Positions 23,493 through 34,115 of a stretch of DNA of 40,688 nt are shown here, in pieces. The stretch is from assembly GCA_032433595.1 (NCBI GenBank), contig JASWJB010000357.1, positions 1 to 40,688 of the forward strand, given 5' to 3'. The position numbers and the translations under genes were made by a program. The notes beneath the pieces are model-generated. The model saw nothing but the letters and a program-made list of their open reading frames with translations. It ran no database searches and had not been told where the DNA came from. Position 1 is the first letter of the stretch. Each line of letters starts with the position of its first letter. This stretch comes from Conoideocrella luteorostrata (Eukaryota; Ascomycota; Sordariomycetes; Hypocreales; Clavicipitaceae).

Positions 23493-25199
23493 ATGGCGGC
23501 CAGCGACAACACGGTGCCTTCCGCCCTGAGCGGCAAAGCCGACAGACGCTCTCCTCCGGCCGCGCAGTCAAAACGAGATCGGAAGCGTCAGGCCCTTATG
23601 GATCGTCTGTCAAGCATGACGGACAAATTCCAGCGAGAGCAAGACATGACGTACCGCGACCAGCTTCAAAAAATCCAGTACGAGATTAGTCTCGTGCAGA
23701 GATTCGACCCCTACGACCCAAATGCCTTGGATGCAGCCGCCGAGCTTCAGACAGAACATAGACAGACCCAGGGGCCTCCCGTACATGCCGAGAGTGCCCG
23801 GAGTCTTATTGATATGGCTGGGATCAAGTTTCCTAACTTTATAGACGAGATTGAGGACCTTATTGAGATACGCGATTTTCAATTGACACAATCCAAGGTA
23901 GGTAATATTTGACATTCTAATTATATTGGAACTTTACCGATTGCTAAGCGCCTTCTGTATTAATAGAACGAATACGAGCGAAAAATACAAGAATACAAAA
24001 ACACACGTGCCTACAAGGCCGAGACGGCTAAGCGGGAGCACACTGCACTGACAGGCACTTTACGCGACCGTCTTATAAACACCCTCACACAAAAGAAGAA
24101 CCGGTTAAATAGAGAAAAGGAAGTGTTAGAGATCAATGACTCGAACGCTTTGCTTCTGAACCCGAATCACTTTAGCTTAACCAACCCTGGTAGCCCTGGC
24201 GGAACCCATGGGAAGCGAGCAACTCGGCTTCGTAAAGATGCCGAAGATCTTCAAATGTTCTCGGATAAGAAACGGAAGCGAAATCCAGGAGAGGACGACG
24301 GATCGCCAGTGCCTATACGTCGCGCTTTGGATCCAAATAGTACCACTCCACTGTGGCAATCTGAGAAGGCTCGAGCTGCTGCAAAGCTGAACGGGCCGAT
24401 ATATAGCATTGACAAGCTCTTTACCGACAAAGAGCTGTCTTTGCATTACAACACATCTGCCCTGGCTGCCCACCAATATATCCTTCGCAATCGAGTGAAC
24501 GGCAATGCATCGTCTCCAGATGACAGCGACTCACCAAACGGAGAAGACAATGACATCGACTCCGTTCCCTCAGCGCCCATGATGGAGCGCAACGTGTCGC
24601 ATGCCACGCGCAGCACTAGGGGAGGAGCCAATAATACGAACTTTTTGGACGACAGAATCCTCGGTGTTGAAGGAATCGCCAACTTCGAGGTTCCTTCCAA
24701 TCTGGATCTCATGCATGCCCAAGAGCCTCCGAAAATGCCCCCTCCGGTGCCGCAGCAATACCTCAAACCCTATCCCAGGGCCGGGGATCAGAACTTCCCA
24801 GTTCCTCTATCACAAGATGACGTTGTATCAGACCTTTCGGTTATGGGCTTCCTCAAGCAGTACGACCAATCAAACAAACCTGGGGCACATCTCGACGCGC
24901 CAACTGGTCTGCGAAGAATTCTCGAAGCTGTCTCCACCCCTTACCAGCAGGGTCGATATGTTGCCATTACGCGCGCTGCAAGAGAAGACCCAGAAAACTT
25001 TCGCGACTCGCTTGGCATCCCCAACAGCAGTGTACGGGACCAGCTAAGTCCAGGACACGCTGGCTCTAATCAGTCTGTGGGCGGCCAGTCTGCGTCGGCA
25101 GCGCCGATGAGCAGAAACAGCAGTCTGGGTGGTGTGAGCATGAGCCGGCAGGGAACTACTGGCAGTGGGCGCGGCAGAGGCCGTAGAGGCGGCCAATGA
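23493..25199 (+). CDS. Sds3-family subunit of an Rpd3-type histone deacetylase complex, two exons
   Basis: Nuclear scaffold subunit of Rpd3L/Sin3-type histone deacetylase complexes (Sds3/Dep1/BRMS1 family). Exons are 23493-23897 and 23967-25199, giving 545 residues; the 69-nt intron is GTAGGT...TAG. The Sds3-like core is at about 25-200: KRDRKRQALMDRLSSMTDKF, then REQDMTYRDQLQKIQYEISLV (a coiled coil), and EYERKIQEYKNTRAYKAETAKREH after the splice site. A basic KKRKRNP at about 240 may be a nuclear signal. The middle is acidic and Ser/Asn-rich, and a 'MPPPVPQQYLKPYPRAGD' segment lies at about 410. The tail ends in a Gly/Arg-rich GRGRGRRGGQ. The long C-terminal extension relative to yeast Sds3 is usual in filamentous fungi as far as I recall. 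Confidence 0.88.
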
Positions 25200-26005
25200 T
25201 TATATCTCCTTGTAGATGGCTTCCAACCCCACCATTTCATTCCTTTTGAGGAGTGCACAATCTAGCGAGGCGTCTGTTGCCTGTCTTGCGTATCATATTA
25301 AGGTTTAGATGTACGTTGTGGCTGTCTTTCATTTTACTTAGCCAGTGGTACTTTTCTTGCACATGCAAACATCTTTCCATTTTTTTCTTATGTTGTGTTT
25401 GATGCTTTGGTTTTGCGAGGCCGGATGGTTGACGGATCGGTCATGACTGATGCTTCTGGAATGCACACTGCCGCATAGTATGGCTAGCATATATATTGAT
25501 AGGCGTAATTGATTATATTGGTAGTATACATGGTGTAAATCTGTTAAATTTGCAGATACTACGAGCTACGCCGAGCTCGCATGCTGTGACTGGTGTGCTC
25601 TTCAACGTGTCGTAGATGTCAGGTGGCTTGATGGTGTGGATCATATTAAACTGTAGGCATGCTTGCAAGCTGTGACCTTTGGCTTTTTTTTTTCAACCGT
25701 GCTTCTTTTCACGATTAGTAGAAGCAAGGCAGCACAGAGCAGCTTTGATGACATTGTGCTCACTTAAATGTGTTTTATGTATTGTTGGTCAATATTCTCC
25801 GGCAGCGTATAGTTGGCATTTAATGTGTTTCTCTATTATAAGATAAGCCCATGAGGGACAACAAAAATTTTTTCTTCTACAGAATACAAAATACAAAATA
25901 ATAGATAAATGTGTTTTATATTAAGCATTTTCAATCAAATACATCAGCCAATTGCTTCAAAGAGTAACGCCTCCCATGCTTCATAAATCATCAAACATGA
26001 ATTTC
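25200..26005. other. Region between convergent Sds3 and CmcJ-like genes
   Basis: 806 bp of A/T-rich sequence between two stop codons. It must contain both 3' ends. I see no further gene. Confidence 0.6.
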
Positions 26006-26857
26006 TCACGGCCCAAACACCAAAGCCCTCACCTCGATGCTTTCCCTACCTTCGGCGCCGTCCCTCGTTCTCGGATCCACAAACGCAGAATGCGGCACCC
26101 TTCCCCCGATCTTGCTGCCAGGCTTCAACGACTCGCTATCGAAACACTCTAGCAAGATCCTCTCGCTGCCCGTCATGCCACTCAGGTAGTACCACTTCTG
26201 GCCTGGGTTGTGCTTAATCGCCGCAGTCTGGCCCAAGTAGCCATCTGGGTAGCGATGCTCGATTGGCACGACGTCCTTATTCTCCAAAGAGGACGTCGAA
26301 GCAAACGACAGGGGGAGCGACTCCACAGGCCCTTTGTTCAGTGGTCTCCAGACATTGACGATGCGGTACCGCCCCTTGAGGAGCTTCTCAGCATCTTCGG
26401 GAAAGTACCGCCTCACGCGCTTCTCCACGCTCGGCGCTGTCTGATCAATGTGCACTCTTGTTACGGGGTTGCGGGGAGCCTTTGGATCAGCGCGGCGGAT
26501 GGTGTGGTCAAAGATGTGGATTTTGTTGGAGCCGGGGATGGAGTTCAGCAGGAGGGTCTCTACTTCTGGGTAGTAGTTTTGCTGGATGGAGGCGTCGTCG
26601 GTGAAGGACTGCTCGGAGGAGGGCGGGATGTTTTGGAGGATTTGAAAGGCGTCGCGGTCGAGGGTGAAGTCTGACTCGGAACCGCGCAAGTCGTGGATGA
26701 GGGTGGGCTGGATGGCGTCAGAGTAGTTGCGTTGAGGTTGGCCTGGCGGAGGGGTCTCGACGTAGTTGAAAGGGGTGGAGGACGGGTCGGAAGGCGGCGA
26801 GTAGTAGTTCAAAGGGGCGGTTACGTCGCCGCGAGGAATGAATGATGAGATGGCCAT
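26006..26857 (-). CDS. CmcJ/AsaB-type oxygenase-like enzyme
   Basis: Intronless, 283 residues from the ATG at 26857; an earlier in-frame ATG at 26890 would add 11 residues. The protein begins MAISSFIPRGDVTAPLNYYSPP. It carries the family signatures YRIVNVWRPLNKGPVESLPL (about 180-200), KHNPGQKWYYLSGMTGSERILLECFDS, then PHSAFVDPRTRDGAEGRESIEVRALVF at the C-terminus. This is the family of the 7-alpha-cephem-methoxylase P8 chain and the AsaB/GedK-type hydroxylase/desaturases that act in fungal secondary metabolism. Substrate cannot be read from the sequence. No polyketide synthase or NRPS is within the window, so it stands apart from a gene cluster here. A TATATATAAA-like box lies on the minus strand at 27117-27127. 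Another member of the family may do a different oxidation. Confidence 0.85.
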   Translation of the reverse strand: MAISSFIPRGDVTAPLNYYSPPSDPSSTPFNYVETPPPGQPQRNYSDAIQPTLIHDLRGSESDFTLDRDAFQILQNIPPSSEQSFTDDASIQQNYYPEVETLLLNSIPGSNKIHIFDHTIRRADPKAPRNPVTRVHIDQTAPSVEKRVRRYFPEDAEKLLKGRYRIVNVWRPLNKGPVESLPLSFASTSSLENKDVVPIEHRYPDGYLGQTAAIKHNPGQKWYYLSGMTGSERILLECFDSESLKPGSKIGGRVPHSAFVDPRTRDGAEGRESIEVRALVFGP

Positions 26858-27116
26858 GGCTTGGTGTTGAATCTGGGGGCTCGTATGCACTTGGTGTTGT
26901 GGGTGGAGTTGGAAGCGAAGTAGATTGAGGTGGGTGTAGGTAGTCGTTACAGATGTGTCTGCAGATTGAGAATGTAAACTACTCGTATGAAATCAAGATG
27001 ATTGGCAAAAAAAATAAAATAAACCTATTGAATTCGTGAGAATATTAGTTATTCATTCCCAGGATCAAGCATACTCGATTGATGGGTTTGAATAACTTCG
27101 GTTGCGCGAGTGCATG

Positions 27117-27127
27117 TTTATATATAG
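27117..27127 (-). promoter_or_regulatory. TATA-like box, probably of the CmcJ-like gene
   Basis: The minus strand reads CTATATATAAA, about 260 bp upstream of the ATG at 26857. The distance is long but within a plausible leader. Assignment is inferred from orientation and spacing. Confidence 0.4.
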
Positions 27128-27562
27128 AATACCAAGCCGCTGACGGCGGGCATCGGGCATACCGCGGGATTGCCAGATTTGAAATCAAGTCTGATTACTC
27201 CGTACAGAGTGCTGAATAACTAACTGCAAGATGGCCACCAGTATATCCCGAGCATGTCAATTAATGGCGAGCGGAGTGCATAATGAGTGATCACGCCACG
27301 AGCCGAGGTTACCATTCGTCCGGGCAATTTGTAAGACAGGGGATTAGTAAAGCATGAACGCTGGGATAAGATAAGAGAGAGGGCGTGAATGGCGGGGATG
27401 GCGGGATGACGGGATGACGGATGGTGTGATGGTTGGTTGGTCCACACCTGCAGTTATTAACGACCTGGGCATGGGCAATATTGCGTGCTCGGCTTGCAGA
27501 TGACAAGAAATTTTTGAAAATTGGCTGTGGACATTCGTTTTGATATGTACTCTTACATTGCT

Positions 27563-27599
27563 GCCTGTCTGTCTGTCTGTCTGGCTGGCTGGCTGGCTG
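27563..27599. repeat. TCTG/GCTG tetranucleotide repeat
   Basis: A run of about four and a half CTGT-type units changes into GGCT units. It resembles the tract at 791-829 but is shorter and mixed. Confidence 0.85.
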
Positions 27600-28383
27600 C
27601 ACGTCTTGAGCAGCGGCTGTGGCTTCCATCCAGTAGTGTCTTGGGCTCAGGCCAATTTGCGGGGAAATAAACTACGTCCTTGTCGGGCAAATGCAAAACA
27701 TTAGATGGAGAGAGGGTCACAGGAATGTCGCCAGTATTGAGCCGCGCCTGCGACCAACTTTGCTGGAGGCGGCGGTAAGGAGTACGAGAGCAGGCCCGTT
27801 TACGATGGGATACCCTGTCGACTGTGTCTCCGGCAGCGCAGAGACGCGCATCAGCACTCTACTTTGTACATCTCGATCGGGGGCGTTCCGAACCCCGTTC
27901 AAACATGGGCGGGGCCATCGAGTTCCGTGCTGCTAATCAATAGACACTGTGCTTTACATACGCCACAGGAAGCAATGCACAGTGCCCGCCCTGCTTACCC
28001 CTTATTTTTGCCCAATTTCTCTGAGCCATTTTTGACCTAATTACAACTCCATTCTTGCACTCATGCACGACCGACAGACCGGTAGCCGTTATTGACCGAT
28101 AAAACCGCTGCGCAGACTTTAATTGGGGAGGTTGTCATTGGTGACACCATCTCGACACCTTGAATAATCCCTGCTACTATTACCAGACTGCAGAGGCTCA
28201 TGATTTAACACCCCTACCCGGCGATTTGTCCACGCTCATGGGCCAGTTTTGGGTGTCGTCGTCCCCACTCAAACAACCCGCAAGGCATTGGGTTTCCGTC
28301 GCATTGCATCGTCCACAGCAGGGCGAAATCAAGATCCAGACGTCGCACACTGGGGACGCACGCGGGAAAGTGGTGGCACGCAA

Positions 28384-30529
28384 ATGGCCCAAGGCACGAT
28401 TCACCAAACATCTAATGGAGCGGCTATGCCGTCTCCTTCTCCCTCTCAGTCACATGCATTTGCTGTGCGGCCCACCCTCCCAGATCGCCAAGTCGTTGCC
28501 TCGACTATTGAAGACGCATATGTGAGCTTTATATTCTACTGCAATCCGGCTCTGCCCCTGGAATCGGATACCGAAAGTCTGCGGGAGGCCTTTCGGACAC
28601 CGCCCAAAAGTGGTGGTAAGGCTTTTGACACCTTTACCATCTATGAGCTGGTCAGAAAGTATTACAACAAGGAGATCAAGACGTGGACCGAGTTGACTAC
28701 TACTCTGGGCGTTCAGCCACCTGATCCTACCAAGGATGAGAGTGCGCAAAAGATTGCGCAGTATGGGGTCCGGCTAAAGGTGAGCATCATCGGCGTTGAT
28801 CAGCTATGTGCAGCCGGCTAACTGTACGTCTTAGAAGTGGATGAACTCGATGCATGTAAAGGCATTCTTCGAGTATCTCATGAACATACCCAACGACTAT
28901 TGGATCAGGATCCCGAATGACCCTAACCCCATTGCTAGTGCTGTGCGTGATGGCGTGGCTGTCGAGGATGACATGGCGCTGAGAGCTTTGCTACCTCATA
29001 TTCGACCCAAAAGAGGTCGCAAGAGGCCGGAAGGAGATGACGCCACGATGTCGCCGGCGCAGAGGCAACGGCTATCTCCACCATCGGCAGTGGATGACTA
29101 TCGTGGGGGACCATCCGGCCCGTGGTCAGCACATCCAGATGCCCGCAGTACTATGCCAATGGATCAATCAAGGACCCAGACTTCAAACGCTTGGGGACAC
29201 AATGGATCCTTGCAGACGCCCTCAAGTCGATGGCCGCATTCTGCAGTAACTCCTACTACAAGGGGCTCGTTTTGGGACGATGCGCTTGAACCTCACTCGG
29301 CCGTCACCCCGACCAAGGGCAAGCTGGCGGCTCACAGAAGAGGCGCCAAGAACGTTTCCTCGGCTTGGAAAACAGTTGGTCAAGAACCTGGGACTCGGAC
29401 AAGAGGGCGTCCTCCCATTAATCGTACGCCCGTTGACGGACCTGGCCAGCATCCCCAACAGTCGTGGACACCAACTCATGAGACGTCAGAAAGTCCTCAC
29501 TTTCCTAGACCACCGCTGCCGCCACCCACATCGCAGGCACATGCACATCATCACCCTAAACAACAGTATCAACCGCCAAATGGCTACGCAGTGGGCGCGG
29601 AAATGCCCACCAGAGAACAGCACGAGCTTCACATGCCTTACGAAGGGAGAAGACCGGCGCGACCAAGTATATCGCTGCAAGTCCCTGAAAGATCGGGCGG
29701 TTCGGTACGTTTAGCCACGCCTCCAATGCCAGAGCCAGCTGCATCTCAACCCTCTCAGCCCCCTCAAGTCCAAGCCAAAGGAACACAGGCCCCCAGCGTC
29801 CCACGAGATGACGGCGATGACAGCAAGTACCAAGACGGCTGGCGCAGATTTGCAAAAGAGGCCACAGATGCCTACGAACAAGTAGCAGACCAGGTCAATG
29901 GAACGACGGGGTCCGGGCTTGTGGACGGTGGTGGCGAATTGCCGGACTATTACTTCGATAAGATGGCAGACCGCACCAACGTGGACGCCCTCGTTGCATA
30001 TTTCACCCGCTCCATGAGCGAGGCGGACTGGCAGGACGTCAACGGAAATTCTGTCAAGACTGTAGACCTTGAGGAGTCTGCAGCCATGGTTCATGCCATG
30101 CTTCAAACCATGTACAAAACGGCTACCTCTCCACAGGCCTTCCTCATCAACCTTGCAGCTCTTGCAGGATCAACCACCCTCGTAACGAACAGGCCAAAAT
30201 GCACGCGTTTGAGTGAGCGCGATGGGCAATTCACATACAAGTGTGAATGGGAATACCAATTCGGCCAAGTGAAGGGAGGATTTACTTTTGAACAAGCCGT
30301 ACCAGCGAGCATGTGGGCCAAGACGAAGACACAGCCGCCAGTGCCACCCGTCGGAGGGGAGGCAAGCGGCGGCGGCGACGATGAAGGGGAAGATAAAGAT
30401 CAGCTATTTACGAAAGAGTACTGGCAGAGGAAATATGAGGTGCTGACGGCGGAAATGGCAACTCGGGACAAGGACCTGGCTGATTTAAAGTTTAAGATTA
30501 TGAGTGCCCTGGGACGGGAGTATCTATAG
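28384..30529 (+). CDS. Abp2-domain (ARS-binding protein 2) protein, two exons
   Basis: Homologue of fission-yeast Abp2, a DNA-binding protein of replication origins (ARS elements). Exons are 28384-28779 and 28835-30529, giving 696 residues; a start at 28426 would give 682. The 55-nt intron is GTGAGC...TAG with a GCTAAC branch site. The Abp2 domain spans about 25-190: TIEDAYVSFIFYCNPALPL, FDTFTIYELVRKYYNKEIKTW and, after the splice site, KWMNSMHVKAFFEYLMNIPNDYW. A basic RPKRGRKRPEGDD at about 185-200 may be a nuclear signal. The middle is Pro/Gln/His-rich and probably disordered. The C-terminal part has DGWRRFAKEATDAYEQVADQ and a likely coiled coil near the end (KYEVLTAEMATRDKDLADLK). Function outside fission yeast is poorly established. 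Confidence 0.85.
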
Positions 30530-31994
30530 GGTACGAATGAGGCACGACATGCATGTCCAGCCATTTCAGTCGGCTCGAAGCGGCAGGGCTGAATTGGTGG
30601 CGAGACAATTGCGAGGCAACTCGCACGATACCCTGGGGAATGTGTATTATTGGAAAGACCGCTACGAGACGCGGAACAGCTGGTTGTAGACGGAAGGCGT
30701 GGTCAATCAATCAGCGACGGAGGATGGAAATTCTCCAATCATGACGTGCATGCATCATCAGCACGGTTGCATCGAGCTGCAGCAGGGCGTACAGAACGGA
30801 TCGAGGCTGCATATTATATATTCATGTACTATTGCACATCCCCACTTGTTATTTAAGGGGCTGTTTGGCTGACAGAATTGAGCAAATCCAACATACTTCA
30901 TTTACAGCCTATGTTCTACAGTACTAGAAGCCTTAGTGTCACTCTGGTTTACAAATCGCCAGCTTATTGGAACTTAAAGAAGATATTGACGTGCGGAGCA
31001 CTCCGTAATACATGGATCGATCCAAATGACGCGGTCTGGCCTATGAACGAGATCCAGCGAGAGCAAGACAGGTATCAGAGAGCTTGGTGCGTGTATGTAA
31101 TTACTCCGTAGTACTGCGTTCCCCCAATCGTCAGTAATTAGTCCTCAGTAGACCTATCAGCACAGCGCTGCTTAACATAACCCTGCAATCGCACCTGCAG
31201 GCATGTCGTATCTCACGGCATCGCCACAGCTACAATGCAATATATACACATGTACTCCATACACAGCTCAGCTCGTACCCGTCGCCATGCACGGATCGAC
31301 GCGGAAACGCGCACACTCGCCGACACCTTGTTCGTCCAAGCCCCTCGGGAGTGTCAACTGTAATTTTATTTCCCGAACGGGACGCCTAGCGTGAAATCCT
31401 TGTATATACGGAGTCCAGAGCAGCTAAATGGCTCACTACAATAGAGATAGTGGCTTAGTCACTTTGTGGCTAAACCCCTTTCGGGCACCCATTCGAGGAT
31501 TTCATCCCATCAACGTAGAAACCTGATTCGAACTGGCCCACTGAATATCTTACATTGCCAAGACAGATGTCGCTTCGTAAGGCTTTACTGCACTATGGAT
31601 GATAGCTTGGTTTAGGTCCTACTGAGTGAGACGGGCCGGGCAATGTACATACAAGGGCGATTAGAGGGCCCGCCGTGCTTGGAGGGTTTGGGGAAGCGAT
31701 TCGAGGGTTCCGATGGGGATTCGAGACGTACGTGGCAGAGGATGGCTGTGTTTTGTGTCATAGGAGCATGGCGCTTTTTTTTTTTGTTCTTGATATATCT
31801 ATATATATATATTGCTTTGACCTAGAGTTCTAGTTGCTACGGCTCTCTTTTCTTCGTGGCTCACTATAAAGACGGCTAAACACCAGCTGGACACGCTCGG
31901 TGTATCATAAGCTTATCATTTGAATCGACGCCATTCGGACTTCTGAGTTTCAAAACTTGAAGGCGGGCCATCACGGAGGTCACGGAAGCCAGCC
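30530..31994. other. Region between the Abp2 and MFS genes
   Basis: 1465 bp. It contains the 3' end of Abp2, one exact motif copy at 31102-31110 and a close variant near 31000. A TATAAA for the MFS gene is listed separately. Short frames show no domain. A T-run precedes a TATATATA tract near 31770-31812. Confidence 0.5.
31865..31870 (+). promoter_or_regulatory. TATA box of the MFS transporter gene
   Basis: TATAAA in the context CACTATAAAGACGG, 125 bp before the ATG at 31995 and in the right orientation. The spacing is typical for a fungal gene with a short leader. Confidence 0.5.
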
Positions 31995-34115
31995 ATGGCG
32001 ACTTACATCTACAAAAACTTCATCCGTCGCCAGGATAAATCCGAGGTGGCTCCCAACCGATGCACTCACCAAAATAACAGCTCATCATGTCCAGTCTGCA
32101 CGGAAAAGAGGCGGGCTCAGAAATACAGATGGAAAATTGTCCTTGGCCTGGTTTCTCCATATGCATTGCAGGCTCTAGATGCAACCATGTAAGTAAAGTA
32201 TGCCGTCTACTTTCACCATTTCACTGGTGTACATCACTCACAGTTTGAACGCAGCATTGCTTCCGCCCTCCCCTGGATAGCGAGCGACTTTTCACAACTT
32301 GCTCAGCAAAACTGGATCGTCTCCGCCTTCACCCTCACCTCTGCAGCCTTTATCCCCTGCTGGGCCCAAATCGCAGACGTGTTCGGGCGGTACGTCTCCC
32401 TCGTGGCCGCCATACTTATCATGATGGTCGGCAGCGCGCTCTGCACCGCCGCGCCCACCGCTGCATTTGGCATGCTTCTCTTCGGCCGGGCCCTTCAGGG
32501 CATAGCTTCGTCGGGCCTCAATGTGGTCGTGCGAACCATCCTGGCCGATCGGGTGACGCTCAAAGAAAGCGCCAAGAACTGGGCTCTATTTGCGTTGGTA
32601 GGCGGTATTTCGTACGGCATTGGTCCCGTGATAGGGGGATACTTGACGAAAGCGAACTGGAGGTGGTGCTTTGGGGTAAACCTCCCAGTCGGGGCGGTCG
32701 CTGTTGTGGTAACCGTGCTTGTGCTGAGGAGTGAGTTGCTCGGCCCTCAGCCGATCCCGGAGCTAGACGAGACTGCGGAAACGGGTCGGAGGACCAAGTT
32801 TCTGGCGAGGCTGAAGACGATTGACGTGGGCGGGCAGGTTCTCTTCGTGGTCGGGTTTGGGCTGATTGTGCTGGCGCTGACGTGGGGAGGCGTGACGTAT
32901 GCTTGGGATTCGGCCGCAGTGATTGTGTCCCTTGTGTTGGGGGTCGGGTTTGTGATGGTGTTTGTGGCGTGGGAGAGGTTGCTGGCACCGGGGCGGATTC
33001 TGGGGAGGCTGTTCCCGAGCCAGAGGGCTATGATTCCGTGGGGGATGCTGACGAATCGAGATGTCGGGCTGATTTTCTATACGGAGATAGCCACGGGGAT
33101 GGCATTGTTCTCGGTAAGTGTCCAGGGACTGGCTTGGATGATGACGAGGCACTAAGTTTGAGTAGGTCCTGTTCTTCTGCAACATCTACTTTATTGTGGT
33201 CAAGGTGAGTATCAGACAACCCTTCGCCCCCCTCCTCCAAAGCTCAACGGTATTTGTAGCTTGAGTGATTTAACCGGACCGACAGGGCTACTCCTCCAAC
33301 AAAGCCGGACTGCAGCTCCTGTACTTTGTTCCAGGCATGGGAGTCGGCGTCTTCCTCTGCTCCTTCATCTGCAACACATTCCCCCGGATGACCTTCCCAG
33401 CACTCTTCCTCGGAACTCTCATCGAAGCCATCGGCGTTGGTGTCCTCCCGTGGGCGTTGTATAAAGAACATCTCCCTACCATCTTTGGTATGATGGCCAT
33501 GGCAGGCGTGGGCATCGGTCTGCGGTACATGGTGGCGCCCATCCACGGCATCGGCATCTTCAAAAACCATCGCGCTGCCCTCATCGGCCTCATGGCAATT
33601 GCGACGCCGTTCGGAGGCACCATCGGCCTGACCATCATGTCAACCGTCTTCAACAACGCCTCTGGCTTGGACTACACGCACGGCGACTTCTCTGCGCTTC
33701 GCGGCCAGAACGACAGCCGGGCTGCCGAGAAGGCGATTCACGACGCCAAGGTAAGTGGAACTCCATGGGCTGGTTTTCTGGCTGAGCGATAGCTAATATG
33801 GGGGTGGGCGTCTTTGCTTAGATGGGCGTTGTTTGGGCGTATGTGGCGATTAGTCCGTTTATGGTTATGGTATGCGTTCTATTCCTCTCTGCCCCTGTCA
33901 GGTGCTAATGGCTGTTTTAGTCCTTTTTATGCTGCCTCTTCCTTGGCAATGTCAAGCTCGGAGAAAAAGGTGCTGTGGACGATGACGGCGCTAGCAATAA
34001 CGTTGTGTTTACGAAGCCGTATCTTTGGACTTTGATCCGGGGGAGGGCTGCTGCGGTGCAAGAGGATGCTATTAGATTGGAGAGCAGGCAGAGCTCGAAA
34101 TGCGGGCATGTGTAA
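31995..34115 (+). CDS. MFS transporter, DHA2-type with 14 predicted membrane segments, six exons
   Basis: Plasma-membrane drug:H+ antiporter-like efflux protein. Exons are 31995-32188, 32255-33113, 33166-33204, 33286-33750, 33822-33869 and 33921-34115, giving 599 residues. Introns are 66, 52, 81, 71 and 51 nt, all GT...AG. A polar N-terminus with a CPVC pair (about 1-45) precedes LDATIIASALPWIASDF, which is joined across intron 1. Motif A is ADVFGR at about 101-106. The antiporter motif C, GGISYGIGPVIGGYL, comes next, followed by ANWRWCFGVNLPVGAV, typical of the 14-TM DHA2 group. Exons 3 and 5 are only 39 and 48 nt and encode membrane-segment pieces (VLFFCNIYFIVVK and MGVVWAYVAISPFMVM). A cytoplasmic tail of about 45 residues ends the protein. 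The substrate is unknown; siderophore, toxin or drug efflux are all possible. Confidence 0.88.

Larger units (their letters stand above)
26858..28383. other. Divergent upstream region of the CmcJ-like and Abp2 genes
   Basis: 1526 bp. It holds the TATA-like box at 27117-27127, one motif copy at 27196-27204, a GGGATGAC-type short tandem repeat at about 27400-27420 and a TCTG/GCTG repeat at 27563-27599. Several short frames show no domain. The region 28160-28383 is open in one + frame, but its only starts are non-ATG, so I take it as leader. Confidence 0.5.

Noticed and set aside
26858..26890. Earlier ATG of the CmcJ-like gene at 26890
   Set aside because: The extra 11 residues have no family match, while MAISSFIPRGDV at 26857 gives a usual opening. 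The longer form is possible but less likely.
31480..31560. tRNA-like B-box (GTTCGAATC on the minus strand)
   Set aside because: The T-stem has a mismatch and no matching acceptor stem or A-box lies at the right distance. I take it as chance.
26006..34115. Secondary-metabolite cluster formed by the CmcJ-like gene and the MFS transporter
   Set aside because: No backbone synthase or cluster regulator is present, and the Abp2 gene lies between them. Two accessory-type genes do not make a cluster.
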